Source of the DNA: Datisca glomerata
Taxonomy: Eukaryota > Streptophyta > Magnoliopsida > Cucurbitales > Datiscaceae
Direction of reading: 5' to 3'
Length of the DNA stretch: 64,000 nt
Assembly (NCBI GenBank): GCA_003255025.1
Contig: QANY01004052.1
Coordinates: 1,860,001-1,924,000 of the forward strand
The position numbers were made by a program, and so were the translations under genes. The notes below the pieces were generated by a model. That model worked only from the letters and a program-made list of their open reading frames with translations, was not told where the DNA came from and made no database searches. Of this stretch, positions 59,701-64,000 are shown one piece after another (position 1 is the first letter of the stretch; each line of letters opens with the position of its first letter).

Positions 59701-60606
59701 ATGAAACCTGTGGAAAGATGAGTAAGAGCTGGGGATCCTGGGCTCAAGCTCTTTACAACATTGCAATGCATCCTGATAGACATAAGGATGCTGTACTGGA
59801 GATATTAGATGATGTTGTTGTATTAAATGATATCTATGCAAAGGTACTTTCACCCACTAATTATATTCTGCTCTCTTAGAAGTGAGTTGATTTAATTATG
59901 AAATGCCCACACTTCTTACAGGCACAGAGGCATGTTCTAGTATTGGCGCGATTAGAAGGTCTTGATTGCCTGGGAGATGTACGTGCTGAACACCTTCAGT
60001 TGGTAAGGACAATGCATACTGTCGGCTTGAAGTGGGCCCACAAGTTCATAAGTGAAGATGCTTCACTGGTCTTCCGCCTTGGCTATCACTCGGTATGCAT
60101 CACTTCTCCATATGTTCCTTTCTTTTCTCTGTACTTCAAGTCACTGCCCCAGGCAATCGATTGGGTCCTCCATAGGAGAATGGGATAGGAAGCAGGCTCA
60201 ATTCAGTGAAACAAAATCTTTGTTCTTACGTAAATTATGATTTACTTTCCTCACATAAATATACTATTTGCGTTAACTCTTGCAGGCCCCATCAATGAGG
60301 CAACTGCACCTGCATGTTATTAGCCTAGATTTCAATTCAAGCCACCTGAAGAATAAGAAGCACTGGAATTCTTTTAATACTGCTTTCTTCCGGGACTCGG
60401 TAGACGTAATTGAGGAGGTGAGCAATAAAGGGAAAGCAACTTTAAAGAATGATAACAGCCTTATGTCTACGGAATTACGTTGCAACCGGTGTAGAAGTGC
60501 ACACCCCAACATACCCAGGTTGAAATCACATATCAGCAAATGTCAAGCCCCCTTCCCATCGACCCTTCTCGAAAATAGCTGTCTAGTACATAAGTCAAAT
60601 GAATAG
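56791..60606 (+). CDS. Aprataxin-like / bHLH140-type DNA-repair protein, six exons
   Basis: Exons 56791-56833, 56932-57053, 57444-58417, 59183-59843, 59922-60092 and 60286-60606, all with GT-AG introns and matching phases, give 763 residues. The protein joins a P-loop kinase domain (Walker A GAPGSGKST, 29-37; FIDRCNLD), a macro domain (CNVIANAANW, GGGGVNAA, about 325-600 with an acidic/Ser insert), a HIT domain (about 585-700, with QLHLHVIS around His665 and His667) and a C2HC zinc finger (Cys723, Cys726, His739, Cys743). Aprataxins remove AMP from abortive DNA ligation ends in the nucleus; the P-loop part suggests a PNKP-like end-processing activity, and macro domains bind or hydrolyse ADP-ribose. 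Arabidopsis has the same fusion under the misleading name bHLH140. The first His of the HxHxH triad is Gln here, which I believe is usual for the plant forms. No lesion seen. The 3' intron of exon 3 holds an assembly gap. Confidence 0.93.
58944..58968. other. Assembly gap (25 N) between poly-C and poly-A
   Basis: A run of 25 N lies between 13 C and about 15 A, within intron 3 of the aprataxin-like gene. The homopolymers on each side suggest a sequencing failure, so local length and sequence are unreliable. Confidence 0.97.
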
Positions 60607-61783
60607 CATCGTTCTGTAAGTGTTTTGCAAATCTCCTTGTACATAGAATGGTTTAAGGTATGGTTTTTTTTGTATAATCAACTCCCTCAACCCACTTGCC
60701 TTTTGTGAAGTACTCGGGTTTATAACATGGACCTTGTAACCAGTGGGGAGTCGATCTGGAGGATGCTTGCTCGTCTTCTGGAGATTTTTTTGCCAAACAG
60801 TTAGAGACTGTGATGGTTGAATGGAATTGGAGAGCTTTGATATATTTAGCATCTGATAGAGGATCTGTTCAATCAGTTTTTGGTAAGTTTGACCGATTTC
60901 AATAGAAAATGGTTTTAACTGCCTACTTACCACTGCCCGTCTTCCTTGATAATGCAATTTGAGCTCATGATATCCAATTTGTCTGCAAAGGGTAGCTTTA
61001 AGTGATATTTTAAAATGGTGTCGACTCCAACATAGAAGGAACCCACCCAACTTTTCGAACTAGGAAAAGCAGATATCTATTGTAGATATAAAATATATAT
61101 TGGATCGAAAAGTAGATATCTATAGATATATAAAATATATTCGCATGATAATCAGCTAACGTTAAAGTTGCATGTTCTCCTGTTCAGTATCATATTATAT
61201 TATTTTATCAAATCATATTTCCCAAGGTAAACGAGATTTTCTTAAGATATCTTGTCATGGTGATCCACCTCATATGGGATCCATCCAGGTAGTCCACCCT
61301 CCAGACTAATCTGAACAAAATCCATCCTTTGAAGATCTCAAGTTTCATCACATTATAAACGCCTCAAAATATCTAATACCAAAGAAGCCAACGATAACTT
61401 ACAGAACCCAGTAATGGTATTTGCTTGATAAGGACAGCTCTAGTGGACGATAGAGAAATGGGTAGCGAAGAATGTTGTTACTCCATGCACAGTGATGGAA
61501 AATGCCAATGGTGCAGTGGGTCCTCAGTTCCCTTTGAAAAAATCTCAAAAAGGTAGACACCTCTTAGATATCTCCTCATTTTACTGGTAAGGCTCAATGT
61601 TACAGAAGCATAGTTGAGGTCGCGTGTGCGAAAACAAAATGACATGGTAGATTACTACTAGTGAATTTACAATGTAGAAAACTTTCAAGAAAAATAAACT
61701 CTCTTATGCTTAGTAACCACGATAAATGTTGATATTGAGAGCTAATTAATTGCATTTGCTCGACCTCAACGATGAAGTTGAAT
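60607..61783. other. Intergenic region between two convergent genes
   Basis: Holds the 3' ends of the aprataxin-like (plus) and pyruvate decarboxylase (minus) genes. No further gene seen. The minus-strand open frame at 60595-61050 has no recognisable motif. Confidence 0.55.
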
Positions 61784-64000
61784 TCACTGAGGATTGTGAG
61801 GGCGGCTGTTGGCGGCGGACACCCTGGAGCCCCACTCAAGCAGCTCTTTGCTGGTATCATCCTTGTGAACTATCACTTCAATGAAACACAAGCTGTCCTT
61901 CTTGGCTCCTGTTGCTGTGTCAATTGCTTCTATTAGTTCTTCCTCACAATGCACCTGCAATATCACATTCATAAGGGGAAAAGGATGAGAAAAATGCATT
62001 ATAGAGTACTCCATAGGGATTCGGATCACTTCTTGTAGGTGATTTTTGCCCGATCTAGGCTGTTGATTTTCATTCAACAACCCAGATCGGCTCGTCATGG
62101 GAATTGAATAAAAAATTAAAAATGCGTTTTTGTTTTTATTTGTTTAAAATCGATCTGGGGTGGCTGAACAGGAGGGAAACTGTATCCCTCCGAAAGTTGA
62201 TTCACTCAAGCAACGAGTTAATCGTGACATCTCACCTTAGTAGTCCAGCAATTGCCTTGGCCGTTGTGAATGGCGTCAACCAACCCAGTGTAGTTCCAGT
62301 TCTTAATCACATTATAAGGTCCATCATGAATTTCAACTTCAATGGTGTATCCCCCATTGTTAATCAGAAAGATGATGGTTTTCTGCCCATTTCGGATCAT
62401 TGTTGACACATCTTGTGCAGTAACCTATATACGTATCAGTTCATGAGTAACTTCTAATATGCAAACAATTACTTAAAGCAAATAATATAACAGACACCTG
62501 GAAGCTTCCATCACCAATACAAGCAATGACTCGTTTCTCCGGTACGGCCTGAGCATACCCAAGTGTGGCACCAACCGACCAACCTATTGATCCATATTGC
62601 ATTTGGAACTCATACCTGTAAACCAAACAATTACATCCATTGTCAACATCATGAACTCCGTAGTTTCACCAAATACTATCTATATAGATATCTATTAAAG
62701 TTGTCAATTATTTTAAAAGCTTAAGCAGTTCAGCTAAGGCGGAAAATATATTTGAATTAATTCTTAACAATAACTTTATACGCTGCTTACCCGCATCCCT
62801 TTGGCAATTTGAGTTTCTGGCAGTTAAACCAAGAGTCCCCTGTCTCAGCAATCACAGCAGTTCCACTAGAGAGCAACTTTTGAATGTGTTGAAACAAGAC
62901 ATTAACTCTCAAAGGTTCCTTTGGCTCAGACTTGAGAGGCTGCCCCTCAGGAACAAAGATCCTATGGTAGTTTTCGTAAGCAGTAGTGTTACACTTGAGC
63001 CGTTTAGCCAGCCCTTTAAGGAAATCCTTCATCAGGACACACCCAAATGTAGGGCCATTAGCAATCACTACTCGATCAGGTTGCACAATGATAGCCTTCT
63101 CCTTTTTGAGTAAGAGTGAGTACCCAACAGAGCTATAGTCGTTAAAAATAGGTCCAGCAAACAAGTAGGCGTCAGCTGACTCCACAATCTCAGCGCAGAA
63201 GGCAGTGCTAACAGCACCCCAGTAAGTACCAATGAAATGAGGGTGGTGCTCTGGCACAAGGCCTTTTGCTGATGGCATCACGGCAAGGGCGTAACCACAA
63301 GCATCAGCAAGATCAACAAAGGAAGTACACGCCTTTGCAACTCGCAGCTTAGGCCCACCAACAAGCACTGGTTTCACAGCCTTGTTCAAGAACTCTGCTG
63401 CTGCCTCCACCGCTGCCTCTAACCCCATTTGATTACTCAACCTAAACAATCAGACAAGGGAACAAATATAAACATCGTGCTTCTTGAAAATTGCAACCAC
63501 CACGATGGGAGGGAAAATTTCCCGTACTCGTTTCATTTGTGGAAATTTTATTCAAATTTTGAAAAGAGAACGAGTGAACTTCTTAACTTTGATAATTTGA
63601 TAAGAACGAACGTACTCTCCATTCCTGGGAATTTTCTCCATAAGGGAAGGCTTAAATATCTTAAGAAGTTACCTGGGGGAAAGGGAAAATGGAACAGGTT
63701 CGCGGCTAAAAGTAGGATGAGGGATCCCAGCCAAATTACAGCTTATACTGATGTAAACAGGTTTGCTTTCTTTCAAGGCAGTTGAAATCGCAGTATCGAT
63801 CAATTCGTGTGCATCTTCCAAATTATTCACCACAGCCTGAAAAAAGGAAATCATTAAGAAACACAAATAAGCCTACAAATTAAAACATCAGGAACAGTTG
63901 CCAAATATTAAGCATAAATTTCGAATTATTAAATCAAACTAGGTTTCTTACCTGATAACAAGTGATTGTCTGAAAGCACCTAAGCTCTTGGCTAAAATCA
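61784..64000 (-). CDS. PDC: Pyruvate decarboxylase, 3' part (runs off the window)
   Basis: Minus-strand exons, from the window edge: 64000-63952 (partial), 63836-63673, 63441-62791, 62615-62498, 62424-62236 and 61954-61784, with canonical splice sites and continuous phase; about 446 C-terminal residues of a family usually near 600. The cytosolic enzyme decarboxylates pyruvate to acetaldehyde with thiamine diphosphate and Mg, feeding ethanol fermentation under low oxygen. Visible signatures: CFQTITCYQ in the partial exon, [19 protein letters not shown], the central domain ([15 protein letters not shown]), the thiamine-diphosphate motif starting GDGSFQ and ending [19 protein letters not shown], and the conserved C-terminus [17 protein letters not shown]. 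No lesion is seen. The N-terminal pyrimidine-binding part with the catalytic Glu lies outside the window. The stop is TGA or TAA-type at 61784-61786. Confidence 0.96.

Noticed and set aside
60595..61050. 151-codon minus-strand open frame 3' of the aprataxin-like gene
   Set aside because: No recognisable domain, overlaps the 3' end of a well-supported gene, likely a chance frame.
1..64000. tRNA or rRNA genes
   Set aside because: None recognised by eye; a tRNAscan-type search would be decisive and was not possible here.

Overview
The window looks like nuclear DNA of a flowering plant, probably a eudicot. The evidence is spliced genes with GT-AG introns, an AT-rich intergenic background, plant-type LRR receptor-like proteins, a plant bHLH140/aprataxin-type gene, a multi-exon pyruvate decarboxylase, and many plant transposable elements. 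I cannot name the species.

Layout. 1-4.9 kb: AT-rich DNA with a solo LTR (926-3403) flanked by a 5-bp target-site duplication. 5-8.4 kb: one intact receptor-like protein (RLP) gene on the minus strand. 8.9-16.7 kb: a decayed Ty3/gypsy (Tat-like) LTR retrotransposon with gag, an integrase tail, tandem repeats and an antisense Transposase_28-like ORF. 19-23 kb: two non-autonomous Mutator-like elements (MULEs A and B) with long subterminal inverted repeats and a palindrome-based minisatellite. 25.3-39.06 kb: a second RLP locus broken by MULE C (transposase plus ULP1 protease, same minisatellite), by a Copia-like LTR and by MULE D, which has a perfect 9-bp duplication. 39-51 kb: exon fragments of unrelated host genes (AAED1/PRXL2-like, an unidentified gene, DEAD-box helicase RH53-like, histidyl-tRNA synthetase) among three minisatellite families and one more TIR element. 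52.1-55.4 kb: a third RLP copy, a recent near-duplicate of the first but carrying several disabling changes and a different C-terminal tail. 56.8-60.6 kb: an apparently intact six-exon aprataxin-like DNA-repair gene (P-loop kinase, macro, HIT, zinc finger). 61.8-64 kb: the 3' part of a pyruvate decarboxylase gene on the minus strand, running off the window.

Only three loci look like functioning host genes: the RLP at 5-8.4 kb, the aprataxin-like gene and pyruvate decarboxylase. The rest is repeat DNA and gene relics.

The most unusual content is a MULE family in which a degenerate coding member and three shorter relatives all carry arrays of a palindromic word (ATCGTGTAGNCTACACGAT). The second is the 39-51 kb block, where exons of unrelated genes lie in one orientation between minisatellites.
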